64,000 bases of DNA from Asaia bogorensis_B (GCF_900465315.1 NZ_UBIX01000013.1), one strand, 5' to 3'. Positions 45,125 through 55,424 are shown, numbered from the stretch's first letter. The notes: generated by a model not told the origin, from the sequence alone. Translations and numbers: made by a program.

Positions 45125-46318
45125 TTATTCTGCTTCGGCGGTTGTGCTGCGGCGCAGTCTTTCGCTTTCGGTCTTGAGCTGACCACAGGCTGCCAGGATA
45201 TCGCGCCCGCGCGGCATACGAATTGGCGCAGCAAATCCGGCATCCATCACGATGGCGGCAAATTTCTGCAGCTGCTCACGCGTCGATGGTTTGAATTCCG
45301 ACCCCGGCCATGGATTGAAGGGGATCAGATTCACCTTGGCGGGCAAACCCTTGATCAGCCGCACCAGCTCACGGGCATCGGCCTCACTATCGTTGATGCC
45401 ACGTAGCATGATGTATTCGAAGGTGATACGTCGGGAGTTCGACGCTGCAGGGTAGCGTCGGCACGCCGCCATCAGCTCCTCGATCGGATACTTGCGGTTG
45501 AGCGGTACGATCTTGTCACGCAGATCGTTCGTTACCGCATGCAGCGAGATCGCGAGGTTGACGGCCAGTTCCTCACCGCAGCGATCCATCATCGGCACCA
45601 CGCCCGACGTCGAGAGCGTGATGCGGCGGCGTGACAGGGCGATCCCCTCGCCATCCATCACGATGCGCATCGCCTTGGCCACGTTGTCGTAGTTATAAAG
45701 CGGTTCGCCCATACCCATCAGAACGATGGTCGAGAGCAGGCGCGGTGTCTCGCCCTTGGGGCTGGGCCATTCACCGTAGGAATCGCGGGCGGCCATGAAC
45801 TGCGACACGATCTCTGCCGCACCCAGATTGCGTACCAGCTTCTGGGTGCCGGTATGGCAGAATGTGCATGAAAGAGTGCAGCCTACCTGAGACGAGATGC
45901 AGACTGCGCCGCGGTCCTCGCGACGGTCCGGTATATAGACGGTCTCGGCTTCCTGCCCATCACGGAAACGGAACAGGAATTTGCGTGTGTCGTCGCTGGA
46001 GGTCTGTTCCAGGCTCGTCGCAGGGCGGCCAACGACATAACGCTCTGCAAGCTTGGCCTGAAGCGGCTTCGCGATGCTGCTCATACGGGCGAAATCGGTG
46101 GCGCCCTGATGATAGATCCAATGCCAGAGCTGCTTGGCCCGGAACGGTTTTTCACCGAATTCCGCCATCTCGGCAATCAGCTCTTCGCGGGACAGACCCA
46201 CGAGATCACGCCGCCCGTCAGGCAGGACAGCTGGGGGCGGTGCAAAGAGCGCGGATTTGGCAAGGATGCGCGCGCGCTCCTGCTCATTCAGGTCGAGTGT
46301 GGTCGAGATGTCGGACAT
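45125..46318 (-). CDS. rlmN: Dual-specificity 23S rRNA/tRNA adenine C2-methyltransferase
   Basis: 397 residues, radical-SAM enzyme methylating A2503 of 23S rRNA and A37 of some tRNAs. The cluster motif is CTLSCTFC and the resolving Cys lies in ILAACGQL. Other hallmarks are FRAKQLWHWIY and VLMGMGEPLYNYDNV. The product may modify the 23S rRNA encoded later in the window. Confidence 0.96.
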   Translation of the reverse strand: MSDISTTLDLNEQERARILAKSALFAPPPAVLPDGRRDLVGLSREELIAEMAEFGEKPFRAKQLWHWIYHQGATDFARMSSIAKPLQAKLAERYVVGRPATSLEQTSSDDTRKFLFRFRDGQEAETVYIPDRREDRGAVCISSQVGCTLSCTFCHTGTQKLVRNLGAAEIVSQFMAARDSYGEWPSPKGETPRLLSTIVLMGMGEPLYNYDNVAKAMRIVMDGEGIALSRRRITLSTSGVVPMMDRCGEELAVNLAISLHAVTNDLRDKIVPLNRKYPIEELMAACRRYPAASNSRRITFEYIMLRGINDSEADARELVRLIKGLPAKVNLIPFNPWPGSEFKPSTREQLQKFAAIVMDAGFAAPIRMPRGRDILAACGQLKTESERLRRSTTAEAE

Positions 46319-46430
46319 GGGGGTGCTCTATCACGAATAGGCACCGGGAACGCAAGCAAAACCGCTGCAAGGCACGGGGCGCTTTTGGGCTGACCCTCTC
46401 GCGACGTTCAGATGCAGTGCGCCCGACTCT

Positions 46431-47168
46431 TCAAACGCGCCGGGCGGCGATCAGGAATTCGCGGTTCCCCTCGGGGCCAGTGATGGGGCTTGGTTCAATG
46501 CCAAGAACCTCCCAACCTTCGAGTTCTTCCCACCAGGCACGGATTTCAGCGCAAACACGCTCATGCACTGCGGCGTCACGCACGACGCCCTTTGCGCCGA
46601 TCTCGGAGCGTCCGGCTTCGAATTGCGGTTTGATCAGGGCCACTGCCCATCCACCCGGCTGACAGAGAGCGAGGGCAGGGGGCAACACGATGCGTAGCCC
46701 GATGAAGCTCGCATCACAAACAACAATGGAAATCGGGTCGGGAATGATCGTCTCATCCAGCGTCCGGGCATTGGTCTTTTCCATGACCACGACGCGCGAG
46801 TCAGACCGCAGCTTCCATGCAATCTGACCATGGCCGACATCAACGGCATAGACTTTTGTGGCGCCCTTGGTCAGCAGCACATCGGTAAAACCCCCTGTGG
46901 AAGCACCGACATCCACCGCCGTTGCCCCTTCAGGATCGAGCCCGAAATGGTTGAGCGCGTGGTCCAGCTTGAGACCACCGCGCGAGACCCAGGGGTGATC
47001 CTGCCCCTTGAGGTCAAGCACGGTATCCTCGGCGAGCATGTCGCCCGCCTTGGCAATGCGGCGGTCCTTGGTGAACACAAGTCCCGCCATGATCAACGCC
47101 TGTGCGCGGGCGCGACTCTCGACGAGGCCGCGCTCGACCAGCAGGACGTCTGCCCGCTTCTTGGCCAT
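46431..47168 (-). CDS. tlyA: TlyA-family 2'-O-ribose rRNA methyltransferase
   Basis: 245 residues. An S4 RNA-binding domain (RADVLLVERGLVESRARAQA) is followed by an FtsJ-like methyltransferase (VDVGASTGGFTDVLL, with Lys-Asp-Lys in KPQFEAGR and VCDASFIGL). Members methylate 16S or 23S cytidines in mycobacteria. It overlaps dxs by one base (TGATG). Confidence 0.93.
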   Translation of the reverse strand: MAKKRADVLLVERGLVESRARAQALIMAGLVFTKDRRIAKAGDMLAEDTVLDLKGQDHPWVSRGGLKLDHALNHFGLDPEGATAVDVGASTGGFTDVLLTKGATKVYAVDVGHGQIAWKLRSDSRVVVMEKTNARTLDETIIPDPISIVVCDASFIGLRIVLPPALALCQPGGWAVALIKPQFEAGRSEIGAKGVVRDAAVHERVCAEIRAWWEELEGWEVLGIEPSPITGPEGNREFLIAARRV

Positions 47169-49162
47169 CAGGCCGTCTGCTGGGCGTTCTGTGCACCAAG
47201 CGCGGCAAGCGCCGTATTGACGATTTGCGGCGCATTGAGCCCGGCTTCATCGTACTGCACATCCGGCAGGTTATGATCGATATAGGTGTCAGGCAGCGCC
47301 ATGGGGCGGAACCTGACCTGATCGAGAAGAGCCGTTTCGGCCAGATGACGGACCACGAGGCTGCTGAAGCCGCCTGCTGCGCCTTCCTCGATCGTGATCA
47401 GGACCTCGTGCTCACGGGCCAGACGCTCGACCAGTGCCGTATCGATCGGCTTGGCGAAGCGGGCATCGGCAACAGTTACGGCAACGCCCTGCGCAGCAAG
47501 GTGATCGGCGGCCTTGAGCGATTCGGTCAGGCGCGTACCCAGCGAGAGAATGGCGACGCCGGACTTGTTGCCCGGCTGACGAACCGCCTCACGGACGATG
47601 CGGCCACGACCGATCTCGAGAACCTCGCCCTTCTCCGGCAGGTCCAGACCCGTGCCACCACCACGGGGGTAACGGAACGCGATCGGACCCGCATCGTACA
47701 CGCAGGCCGTGGCGGTCATATGCGTCAGTTCGACCTCGTCACTCGGGGCCATCACCACCATGTTCGGCAGGCAGCACAGATAATTCAGGTCGAATGAGCC
47801 AGCATGGGTGGCACCATCGGCACCGACAAGACCGGCACGGTCAATCGCAAAACGAACCGGCAGGTTCTGCAGATCCACATCATGCACCACCTGGTCATAG
47901 GCGCGCTGCAGGAAGGTGGAATAAATGGCGCAGAAAGGACGCAGCCCTTCTGAAGCCATGCCGGCAGCAAAGGTTACGGCATGCTGTTCGGCAATACCGA
48001 CATCGAAGAAGCGCTCGGGATGCTTCTGGGCAAACTTGTCCAGACCCGTACCCGAGGGCATTGCCGCAGTAATGGCCGTGATGCGCTCATCCATCTCTGC
48101 ATGACGCAGCAATTCGCGTGCCATGACGGAGGTGTAGCTCGGCGGACCGGCGGGAGCCTTTTTCTGCTCACCCGTGATCACGTTGAACTTGCTGACAGCG
48201 TGATATTTATCGCCTGCGGATTCAGCGGGTTTGTAGCCGCGTCCCTTCTCGGTGATGACATGCAGCAGCACCGGGCCTTCATCGCTGTCACGAAGATTGC
48301 GCAGGATCGGCACCAGCTGGTTAAGGTCATGACCGTCAACCGGACCGACATAATAGAAGCCGAGTTCCTCGAACAGCGTGCCACCCGTGATCAGGCCGCG
48401 CGTCAACTCGTCAGCACGCTTGGCAGTGCGTTCCAGCCCGGCAGGCAGGCGCTTGGCCAGCTTGCCAGCCAGATCGCGAAGGCTCAGGAACTGACGCGAG
48501 GTCATCAGACGGGAGAGATAGTTGGACATCGAGCCGACCGGCGGCGCGATGGACATCTCGTTGTCGTTGAGAATGACGATCAGGCGTTTGGCGCCCGGAC
48601 CGGCCACGGCGGCATTGTTCATTGCCTCATAGGCCATGCCAGCCGAAATCGACCCGTCGCCAATGACCGCTATCACATTGCGTTCTTCATAGGACGGATC
48701 ATCATTGGCACGCAGATGATGCGCCACGGCCATGCCTAGACCGGCAGAGATGGACGTGGAGGAATGGGCAGCACCGAACGGGTCGTACTCGCTTTCCGAG
48801 CGACGCGTGAAGCCCGAGAGCCCCTCTGGCTGGCGCAGCGTGCGGATACGGTCGCGGCGCCCGGTCAGGATCTTGTGCGGGTAGGCCTGATGGCCAACAT
48901 CCCAGATGATTCGGTCATCAGGCGTGTTGAACACGGCATGCATGGCCACGGTCAGCTCGACCACGCCAAGGGAGGCGCCAAGATGCCCGCCCGTGGTGGA
49001 CACCGCATCAACCGTCTCGGAGCGCAGCTCTTCAGCCAGTTGCTTCAGCTGGTCGGTCGAGAAGTTTCTCAGATCGGCGGGAACGACGACCCGGTCGAGA
49101 TGAGGAAAACGACCCATGGTCGGGATCGACGAGGCTTGGTTCGGTTTGGTGGTATCGCTCAT
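47168..49162 (-). CDS. dxs: 1-deoxy-D-xylulose-5-phosphate synthase
   Basis: 664 residues. Condenses pyruvate and glyceraldehyde 3-phosphate as the first step of the MEP isoprenoid pathway. Thiamine diphosphate motif VIGDGSISAGMAYEAMN with NDNEMSI, substrate loop HSSTSISAGLG and the transketolase pyrimidine domain (FAAGMASEGLRPFCAIYST). It lies four bases after ispA in the xseB-ispA-dxs-tlyA operon. Confidence 0.97.
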   Translation of the reverse strand: MSDTTKPNQASSIPTMGRFPHLDRVVVPADLRNFSTDQLKQLAEELRSETVDAVSTTGGHLGASLGVVELTVAMHAVFNTPDDRIIWDVGHQAYPHKILTGRRDRIRTLRQPEGLSGFTRRSESEYDPFGAAHSSTSISAGLGMAVAHHLRANDDPSYEERNVIAVIGDGSISAGMAYEAMNNAAVAGPGAKRLIVILNDNEMSIAPPVGSMSNYLSRLMTSRQFLSLRDLAGKLAKRLPAGLERTAKRADELTRGLITGGTLFEELGFYYVGPVDGHDLNQLVPILRNLRDSDEGPVLLHVITEKGRGYKPAESAGDKYHAVSKFNVITGEQKKAPAGPPSYTSVMARELLRHAEMDERITAITAAMPSGTGLDKFAQKHPERFFDVGIAEQHAVTFAAGMASEGLRPFCAIYSTFLQRAYDQVVHDVDLQNLPVRFAIDRAGLVGADGATHAGSFDLNYLCCLPNMVVMAPSDEVELTHMTATACVYDAGPIAFRYPRGGGTGLDLPEKGEVLEIGRGRIVREAVRQPGNKSGVAILSLGTRLTESLKAADHLAAQGVAVTVADARFAKPIDTALVERLAREHEVLITIEEGAAGGFSSLVVRHLAETALLDQVRFRPMALPDTYIDHNLPDVQYDEAGLNAPQIVNTALAALGAQNAQQTA

Positions 49163-49166
49163 TCTC

Positions 49167-50087
49167 TTAATTCCTGCGCTCGACGATGTAGTGTGCCAGG
49201 GCTCTGAGCGCGGCTGCTTCGGTCCCGAAAGAAGTCAGGGCCTGTGTGGCCTGCTCGACAAGGCGCGCGGCTTCCGCACGTGCGCCGTCAATGCCGAGAA
49301 GGGAGACATAGGTGGATTTGCCGGAAGCTTCATCCTTGCCGGCCGTCTTGCCGAGTTCCTCGGCGCTGGCCGTGGTGTCCAGCACGTCATCGGCCACCTG
49401 AAAGGCGGTGCCGATATCACGACCATAGGCGATGATGGCGTCGCGCTGAACGCGCGTTGCGCCACCAAGAATGGCACCGGCCTCGGCGGCGTAGCGGATC
49501 AGCGCGCCGGTTTTCATGGCGTGAAGGCGTCGCACCTGATCGAGCGGCAGCGATTTGCCTTCGCCGCGGATATCGACCACCTGACCGCCGACCATGCCTG
49601 CCGCACCTGAAGCCTGCGCCAGTGCCGTCACCAGGGCGACACGCACGGAAGGATCGGAATGGGTAGCCTCATCCGCCAGGATCTCGAAGGCAGAGGTCTG
49701 GAGGGCATCGCCAGCCAGGATGGCAATCGCCTCGTCAAACTTCTTGTGCGTTGAGGGCTGCCCACGGCGTAGATCGTCATCATCCATGGCAGGCAGGTCA
49801 TCATGAACCAGACTGTAGGCGTGAAGCATTTCGACCGAGGCCGCGACACGAAGGGCGCCCTCGGGCTCGGCCCCGAAAATGCCGGCAATCTCTGTCACGA
49901 GATAACCGCGCAGTCGCTTGCCACCGCCAAGGGCTGCGTAGCGCATGGCCTCAATCAGGACCGATTCGTCGCCGTCAACCATGGGAAGAAGGCGATCAAT
50001 GGTGCTTTCGATTGCGCGCGCTGCCGTGCCAAGTGAGGCTGCAAGGGTCTCGGGCGATGCAGTTGAGGGTGATGAGGTGGTCGTCAT
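49167..50087 (-). CDS. ispA: Farnesyl diphosphate synthase (geranyltranstransferase)
   Basis: 306 residues. First aspartate motif HDDLPAMDDDDLRRG and second QVADDVLD. GGKRLRGYL is the pyrophosphate-binding motif. Makes the C15 precursor for hopanoids, undecaprenol and quinone chains. It overlaps xseB by four bases and is four bases ahead of dxs, so one operon covers two steps of isoprenoid synthesis. Confidence 0.95.
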   Translation of the reverse strand: MTTTSSPSTASPETLAASLGTAARAIESTIDRLLPMVDGDESVLIEAMRYAALGGGKRLRGYLVTEIAGIFGAEPEGALRVAASVEMLHAYSLVHDDLPAMDDDDLRRGQPSTHKKFDEAIAILAGDALQTSAFEILADEATHSDPSVRVALVTALAQASGAAGMVGGQVVDIRGEGKSLPLDQVRRLHAMKTGALIRYAAEAGAILGGATRVQRDAIIAYGRDIGTAFQVADDVLDTTASAEELGKTAGKDEASGKSTYVSLLGIDGARAEAARLVEQATQALTSFGTEAAALRALAHYIVERRN

Positions 50088-50344
50088 GGGGCTTTTCCGC
50101 CAGAATTCTCGTCGAACTCGGCAAGCGGCGTTGTGCCTGTCGTGCCATCACGCTGTGTAATGGCCCGAACGCGCATTTCGGCTTCCGAGAGTTTTGTTTC
50201 ACAATGGCGGCGCAGGGCAGCACCTCGCTCATAGGCGCTTATCGCGTCCTCGAGTTTCATCTGACCGCTTTCGAGGCCGCGTACAATCCTGTCGAGTTCT
50301 GACAGGGCATCCTCGAAAGAGAGCTGTGATAGCTGTGCGTCCAT
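50084..50344 (-). CDS. xseB: Exodeoxyribonuclease VII small subunit
   Basis: 86 residues. Conserved region LSFEDALSELDRIVRGLESG followed by LEDAISAYERGAALRRHCE. Works with XseA to degrade single-stranded DNA in the cytoplasm. The ATGA overlap with ispA is the common bacterial arrangement. xseA is not in the window. Confidence 0.94.
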   Translation of the reverse strand: MDAQLSQLSFEDALSELDRIVRGLESGQMKLEDAISAYERGAALRRHCETKLSEAEMRVRAITQRDGTTGTTPLAEFDENSGGKAP

Positions 50345-50465
50345 GCCGTAACTGCCGTCCCGCTCCGCTGTTTCGGAAAAATGCCGTCAGCATATGACGG
50401 CCATTGGGATGGAGGGATAACCTGTCGCACTCCATTCTCCAAGCCCAAGGGTGGAGAGAGTATGA

Positions 50466-50735
50466 TTATTCCGTGACAGGCAAGGACACAGCTGTGTCCG
50501 ATTTGCGACGAATCACAAAGGAGAGTGTCTCGCCATCTTCCGAAAACGCTACCAGCGCGTGGCCGGTCTCGCGACAGAATGCCTGAAAATCAGCGACGCT
50601 CGCCCTGTCCGTGGCCAGAACGCGCAGCTTTGCACCCGGCGAGAGGGTCTTGAGGCTGCGATGGGCACGGAGCACCGGCAGGGGGCAGGCCATCCCACGA
50701 ACGTCGAGCAGGGTTTCTGAAGGCGAAGCTGTCAT
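50466..50735 (-). CDS. TusA/SirA-like sulfurtransferase
   Basis: 89 residues. The active CPxP motif is DVRGMACPLPVLRAHRSL. The second half forms the TusA fold (LRVLATDRASVADFQAFCRETGH). TusA proteins relay persulfide sulfur to tRNA thiolation and molybdenum cofactor. No Tus partners are adjacent. It lies divergent to the ROK kinase gene. Confidence 0.9.
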   Translation of the reverse strand: MTASPSETLLDVRGMACPLPVLRAHRSLKTLSPGAKLRVLATDRASVADFQAFCRETGHALVAFSEDGETLSFVIRRKSDTAVSLPVTE

Positions 50736-50880
50736 TTTCAGGACTATGCGCGCAGCGCCATGTGTGTTTCAAGATCGGGCGCTGTTTGACTGCTCTGTTT
50801 GACCAATAGATCTTTACTCGGACCGTATTCGTCCGCAACATGCGCCGCAGTTTTCAGAAGCAACATCAGTAAGGCATGAG

Positions 50881-51816
50881 ATGGCTGATTATCGCCTCGG
50901 CATCGATTTCGGTGGCACAAAAATCGAAATCGCAGTTCTTGATCGCGCTGGCGATCTGCAACTGCGCGAACGCGTACCGAACCCGGGAATTTATGAGGAT
51001 GCCGTGATCGCTGTGCGCGATCTCGTCGCAAGCGTCGATCAGCGCCTTGGCAGCGTGGCCTCGCATCTTGCGGCACCGGGCCAGCTCACCTCGACACTCG
51101 GGATTGGTATTCCGGGCTCCATCTCGCCCGAGACTGGCCTTATCAAGAACGCCAATGCGACCTGGCTGAACAACCAGCCTTTCGGTATCGACCTCGATCG
51201 TGCCCTCAATCGCTCGGTACGCGTTGAGAACGATGCGAACTGCTTCGCCCTGTCGGAGGCCGCAGACGGCGCTGGCGCAGGGAACCGTACGGTGTTCGGC
51301 ATCATCATCGGTACCGGTATGGGCGCTGGTATTGTTGTCGATGGCAAGGTCATTGGCGGTCGGCACAGCATCGCGGGCGAGTGGGGGCACACACCACTTC
51401 CCTGGGTGCGTCTGGAAGAATTCCCCCTGCCGAAGTGCTTCTGCGGCAATGAGGGCTGTCTTGAGCGCTATCTCTGCGGACCGGAACTGGCGAAGGACTG
51501 GAAGGGCGTAGGGCACCACAACACGGCAGGGATCGAGGAAGCTGCCGCCAATGGTGATATCGCTGCTATCGGGGCGCTCGATCGTTATATGGACCGCTTC
51601 TCGCGCGCCTGTGCTCTTACGATCAACTTCCTCGATCCTGACATCATTGTGCTCGGCGGTGGCGTGTCCAACCTCGACAGCATCTATGAACGTGTGCCGC
51701 CCTTGCTGGCACGTCATGTGATCACCCCGACCTGCACCACCCCCATCGTGCGCAACAAGCACGGTGACAGCTCAGGCGTGCGCGGTGCCGCCTGGCTGTG
51801 GGACGTGACTGAGTAA
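50881..51816 (+). CDS. ROK-family sugar kinase, probably fructokinase
   Basis: 311 residues. ATP motif LGIDFGGTKIEIAVL, GIGIPGSIS, catalytic Asp in VENDANCFALSEA, GTGMGAGIVVDG and the ROK zinc motif CFCGNEGCLERYL. Related proteins are annotated fructokinase (Mak) or N-acetylglucosamine kinase. The long active-site loop HTPLPWVRLEEFPLPKC suggests Mak. A ribosome site (AAGG) precedes the ATG. Confidence 0.9.
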   Translation: MADYRLGIDFGGTKIEIAVLDRAGDLQLRERVPNPGIYEDAVIAVRDLVASVDQRLGSVASHLAAPGQLTSTLGIGIPGSISPETGLIKNANATWLNNQPFGIDLDRALNRSVRVENDANCFALSEAADGAGAGNRTVFGIIIGTGMGAGIVVDGKVIGGRHSIAGEWGHTPLPWVRLEEFPLPKCFCGNEGCLERYLCGPELAKDWKGVGHHNTAGIEEAAANGDIAAIGALDRYMDRFSRACALTINFLDPDIIVLGGGVSNLDSIYERVPPLLARHVITPTCTTPIVRNKHGDSSGVRGAAWLWDVTE

Positions 51817-51826
51817 GGGGCGCCTC

Positions 51827-52624
51827 TCAGTCCTGCTTGAGGCGATCGGGGCGGAACCCGGTCGCCACAACATAGAGCTCACTCGACTCCTTGCGCGACG
51901 CAGGGGGTTTGAGGTGACGCACACTTGAAAAGGCCAGTTTCATGGGTTCGAGCATCTGCCGCTCGGATCCGCCCTGAAACACTTTGGCGACGAATCCGCC
52001 GCCAACCGCCAGAACCTGCATCGCAAAATCAAGCGCACCTTCCGCCAGTCCCATGATGCGCAAGTGATCTGTAGGCGCATGGCCTGTGGTGTTAGGTGCC
52101 ATGTCGGACAACACCAGATCGGCAGGACCGCCCAGCAATTCGATCAGACGGGCTGGCATATCGGGATCTGTAAAGTCGCCTTCTATAATCGTGGCGTCAC
52201 TGACTGGATCGACCGGCAGCAGATCCACACCCACAACAGCGCTGGCACCGCGCTTGACCGCAACCTGAGTCCAGCCTCCCGGGGCAGCGCCAAGGTCGAT
52301 AATTTTCATCCCGGGCTTGATCAGCTTGAGCCGATCATCGATTTCAATCAGCTTGAACGCTGCACGCGAACGCCAACCCTGCTTGCGCGCTGCAGCCACA
52401 TACGGGTCGTTGAGCTGGCGGTTCAACCAACGTTGTTGCGCCGTGGAGCGCCCGCGTGCCGTGCGAAGCATGATTGTCTTGTTACGCGCCGTCTGGACAG
52501 AGCTGCCATCCAATGCGCTGTCTGACTCACCGGGCGCGGCTGAACTCTTGAGGGCCTTGCCCGGAATACGGCGCTCCTGCACCTTGCCGCCCTGACGGCC
52601 GCGCTTGTCATTATCTTTGCTCAT
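51827..52624 (-). CDS. rlmE: 23S rRNA (uridine-2'-O-)-methyltransferase RlmE (FtsJ)
   Basis: 265 residues. The SAM loop is IIDLGAAPGGWTQVA, with the catalytic Lys-Asp-Lys-Glu set in SRAAFKLIEI, LVLSDMAPNTTG, FVAKVFQGG and KESSELYVVATGF. It carries a basic, Ser-rich N-terminal extension of about 60 residues relative to E. coli RlmE. It methylates U2552 of 23S rRNA. The start overlaps the ppx/gppA stop by four bases. Confidence 0.94.
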   Translation of the reverse strand: MSKDNDKRGRQGGKVQERRIPGKALKSSAAPGESDSALDGSSVQTARNKTIMLRTARGRSTAQQRWLNRQLNDPYVAAARKQGWRSRAAFKLIEIDDRLKLIKPGMKIIDLGAAPGGWTQVAVKRGASAVVGVDLLPVDPVSDATIIEGDFTDPDMPARLIELLGGPADLVLSDMAPNTTGHAPTDHLRIMGLAEGALDFAMQVLAVGGGFVAKVFQGGSERQMLEPMKLAFSSVRHLKPPASRKESSELYVVATGFRPDRLKQD

Positions 52625-53760
52625 GCGCGTCCCATAAAGGAAGACGGTGCATGATGGCCACGATAATTCGCGTGCCTGTCATGGGAGGGCGCGCGTTGGC
52701 GCATACCCTGAGCATGAACGCGCGTGCGGCGCGACTGCGACGCCATGCGGGCCACCATCCCGTCGCGAAGGCCGCGATCAGCAACGATGATCTCGCGTGA
52801 TGGCCAGACACGATGGATGGCGTCGAAAATTGCACAGCCAGGCAACATGAAATGCTGACGGTCAGGAGTGAGGCCGGGCGGCGATTCCTGTTGGCCCGAC
52901 GCAGCCTGCCGCACAAGCCCAATGGCGTCATGGGCGGCTTCTGCCGTGAGTGTGAAGCCATCCACAGCATGTCGGCTATAGCGCGCCAGGTTCTGCGCGA
53001 CACTGGCCAAGGTCGTCACCGTGCCGCTCGTGCCCAGCATCTGCACGGCACCACGGCGCATTTCCTGTCCGATCTGGTGAACACGTTCAAACGCCGTAAG
53101 AGGTTCCTGTACGAGGCGAACCATATCTTCGTACAGGTTGGCGGAGTTTTTGCCGCCCTGCTCACCGCGCCTATGCCCGAACTGCTCAGAGAGGGTCACC
53201 ACCCCAAAGGGCAGGCTGACAAGACCGACAACCTCGTGCTCATGCGTTTCGGGGTGCAATCTCAGCCATGCAACTTCTGTCGAACCGCCGCCAATATCAA
53301 AAAGAATAGCCCGCCGCCCCCCTTCGGGATCGCGGTGCAGCAAGGTCCGGCATCCCTCGACAGCAAGTTCCACTTCTTCCCTGGGGGAGATGATTTCCAG
53401 AGATAAGCCGGTTTCGGAGCGGACGCGCGAGAGAAAGCTGTCGCGATTGAGAGCGCGTCGGCACGCTTCTGTTGCAACGGCACGCACCTGAAGCGAGGGG
53501 AGGCCATCCATGCGCGCGGCGTAGCTGTCGAGGGTACGAATGGCGCGGTCCATGGCACGGGAACTCAGTTCACCGGTTTCAACCAGCCCCTCGCCGAGGC
53601 AGACCATGCGATTCTGGCGGTCAAGCACCTGCACACCATGCCCGCTCCGCCGGGCGATCATGAGGCGGCAATTGTTGGTGCCGAGATCGAGGGCGGCAAA
53701 ATGCCTGGGGGCGTGCCCCCCGATCGAGGGGGAAGCAGCATCGCTTTGGCGGTAGCCCAT
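52621..53760 (-). CDS. Exopolyphosphatase / guanosine pentaphosphatase family protein
   Basis: 379 residues from ATG 53760, with AAGGGGA six bases upstream. ASKHA fold: FAALDLGTNNCRLMIAR, AVATEACRRALN, the GGGS phosphate loop ILFDIGGGSTEVAWL and MLGTSGTVTTLAS. Members hydrolyse polyphosphate or pppGpp. Which one cannot be read. The C-terminal HD-like domain of long Ppx is absent. Confidence 0.92.
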   Translation of the reverse strand: MGYRQSDAASPSIGGHAPRHFAALDLGTNNCRLMIARRSGHGVQVLDRQNRMVCLGEGLVETGELSSRAMDRAIRTLDSYAARMDGLPSLQVRAVATEACRRALNRDSFLSRVRSETGLSLEIISPREEVELAVEGCRTLLHRDPEGGRRAILFDIGGGSTEVAWLRLHPETHEHEVVGLVSLPFGVVTLSEQFGHRRGEQGGKNSANLYEDMVRLVQEPLTAFERVHQIGQEMRRGAVQMLGTSGTVTTLASVAQNLARYSRHAVDGFTLTAEAAHDAIGLVRQAASGQQESPPGLTPDRQHFMLPGCAIFDAIHRVWPSREIIVADRGLRDGMVARMASQSRRTRVHAQGMRQRAPSHDRHANYRGHHAPSSFMGRA

Positions 53761-53962
53761 GATCGTCCCCTTTTTGTGATGGTGCGATGCACCGGAAATC
53801 TTGTGTAAAAAACAATGTGATAGCGCTGGCACAGCACAGCAAGGATTTTGTGATGGGACATAGGTCGATTTATGGAAAAAAATCTGAAAAGGGGGGTTGC
53901 GGCCCTGTGGGGTGGATGCTATCTGACCGCCACCGCAAGGCACTGAGCTAAGGCTCAACTGC

Positions 53963-54036
53963 TGGGGGATAGTTTAGCGGTAGAACTACCGGCTCTGACC
54001 CGGTCAGCCCTGGTTCGAATCCAGGTCCCCCAGCCA
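53963..54036 (+). tRNA. tRNA-Gln (anticodon CTG)
   Basis: 74 nt including an encoded CCA. The acceptor stem TGGGGGA pairs with TCCCCCA and the anticodon stem ACCGG/CCGGT closes the loop ctCTGac. The T-loop ttcgaat is canonical. Reads CAG codons. Confidence 0.95.
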
Positions 54037-55424
54037 TTTTCCCTTCAGTTCCATTCTTTGAGATCGCGGATTGCACAGCGTAGCTGGTTGCATGCTCAGC
54101 CCGCCTAAGAGGCGATCAGGCGAAAGTGTTCCGTTCGCGGGTTGCTCTCCTCTTCCGCAATCTGCCGCGAGGCGGAAACCGCCTCGCGGGTAACCCCTCT
54201 TCGTGCGCTCGACAACGCGGGAAGATGTGGGCGCGGAGTACATCATCCCCGCCCAGACCTGTTCCGGATGGGGAAGGCGCCTCTCGCACGAAGTAATGTG
54301 ACTCTATCGTCTGCCTCTGGTCCTCCATCCGATGCTAGGTCCAACGGTATACGTAATCGTCCCCCAATGCCTCCTGTCAGTCTGGGAGACACATTGAAAC
54401 CTGTGCCTTGTCGCTATGTGACTCGGGGAACAGTGCCCAGTGAAACTGAGGGCGAGTTGACCACGCTGTTACTTGACCCGGGCCTTGGCCTGATCCGTTG
54501 AGGCCCGCAGCGAGATCGACCGGGTCCGTCGAATAGCATCCATGGCCAAACCATAGTGTTGCGCGACCGTGCTGGGTCGATTCTCTCTCCCTGTTGCATT
54601 CATCAGGGCCCACCCCAGGCGGCGGGCTAGGTCTCACCGATAGAGGCATGCTCTCTCAAGATAAACGTGGTGGCCCGGACAGATAATGCGGCGCGATGGC
54701 CAAATATCGTTTCTATAACGGTGGTCTATTCGGCCCGATGCGTATCGCAGTGCCAAGGCTGCATGGGGGAAAACCCCCGAGCAGCCTTTTCGAGCCTTTG
54801 CTGAATCTACCCTGTAACGTGACGCCATGAATGGTGTCAGAAAGGTTCAATAGCCGCATTTGTCCTCTCGCCAGGGGAGGGCTCTCCTTGTCTCCAGTGC
54901 CCTTCGCGCTGAAGTGAAGCTCGGCGGTTAGCCTACACATAGAATTCCCCGGAGCCGTGAGTTGCCCCGACAGAGACATAGGTCTTGTTCGCCGGCACCA
55001 ATTGTTTTCTGAGGGGTGGCGTAGAGACAAACCGGGGATGGTTTCACGATCAGGAATATGGATGGCGGGCGGTCCAGTGGGGGCGGCGTTATTTGTTAAA
55101 CAATATTCCCGTGTGGCCGAATTTTCGGAATTACAGCCCTATGATTGCATCCGTTTATCAATAAGATCAGAAATCATGACGATTATACATTCGTCAATAT
55201 CAATTCATGCATCGTTAATACCAGAGAACCTGTCCTTCTGGTGTGATATCTCGTCTCATGACCCTGCTACTGTATCGCAATGATACTTTATGTAACCATA
55301 ATAAAACGATCTTAATATTTCGTATCGTCATCAAATTTTCATCCCGCGAGCGCGATGCCTTGTGATAGGAACATTAACGTAACGATCTATGTTCGTTAAT
55401 AATCCAGCATATCTCCCGGGAAGT
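54037..55424. other. Gene-free stretch between tRNA-Gln and the TonB receptor
   Basis: About 1.4 kb. The first kilobase is G+C-rich but all frames are short and without family features. The last 350 bases turn A+T-rich and should contain the receptor promoter. I looked for a repeated tRNA-Gln 3' end that would mark an integrated element and found none. No Fur-type palindrome could be assigned with confidence. Confidence 0.55.

Noticed and set aside
44045..45406. 453-codon plus-strand frame opposite argG
   Set aside because: argG and rlmN on the minus strand are certain, and the frame has no domain of its own.
54037..55424. Integrated element at tRNA-Gln
   Set aside because: No integrase gene and no second copy of the tRNA 3' end were found within the window.
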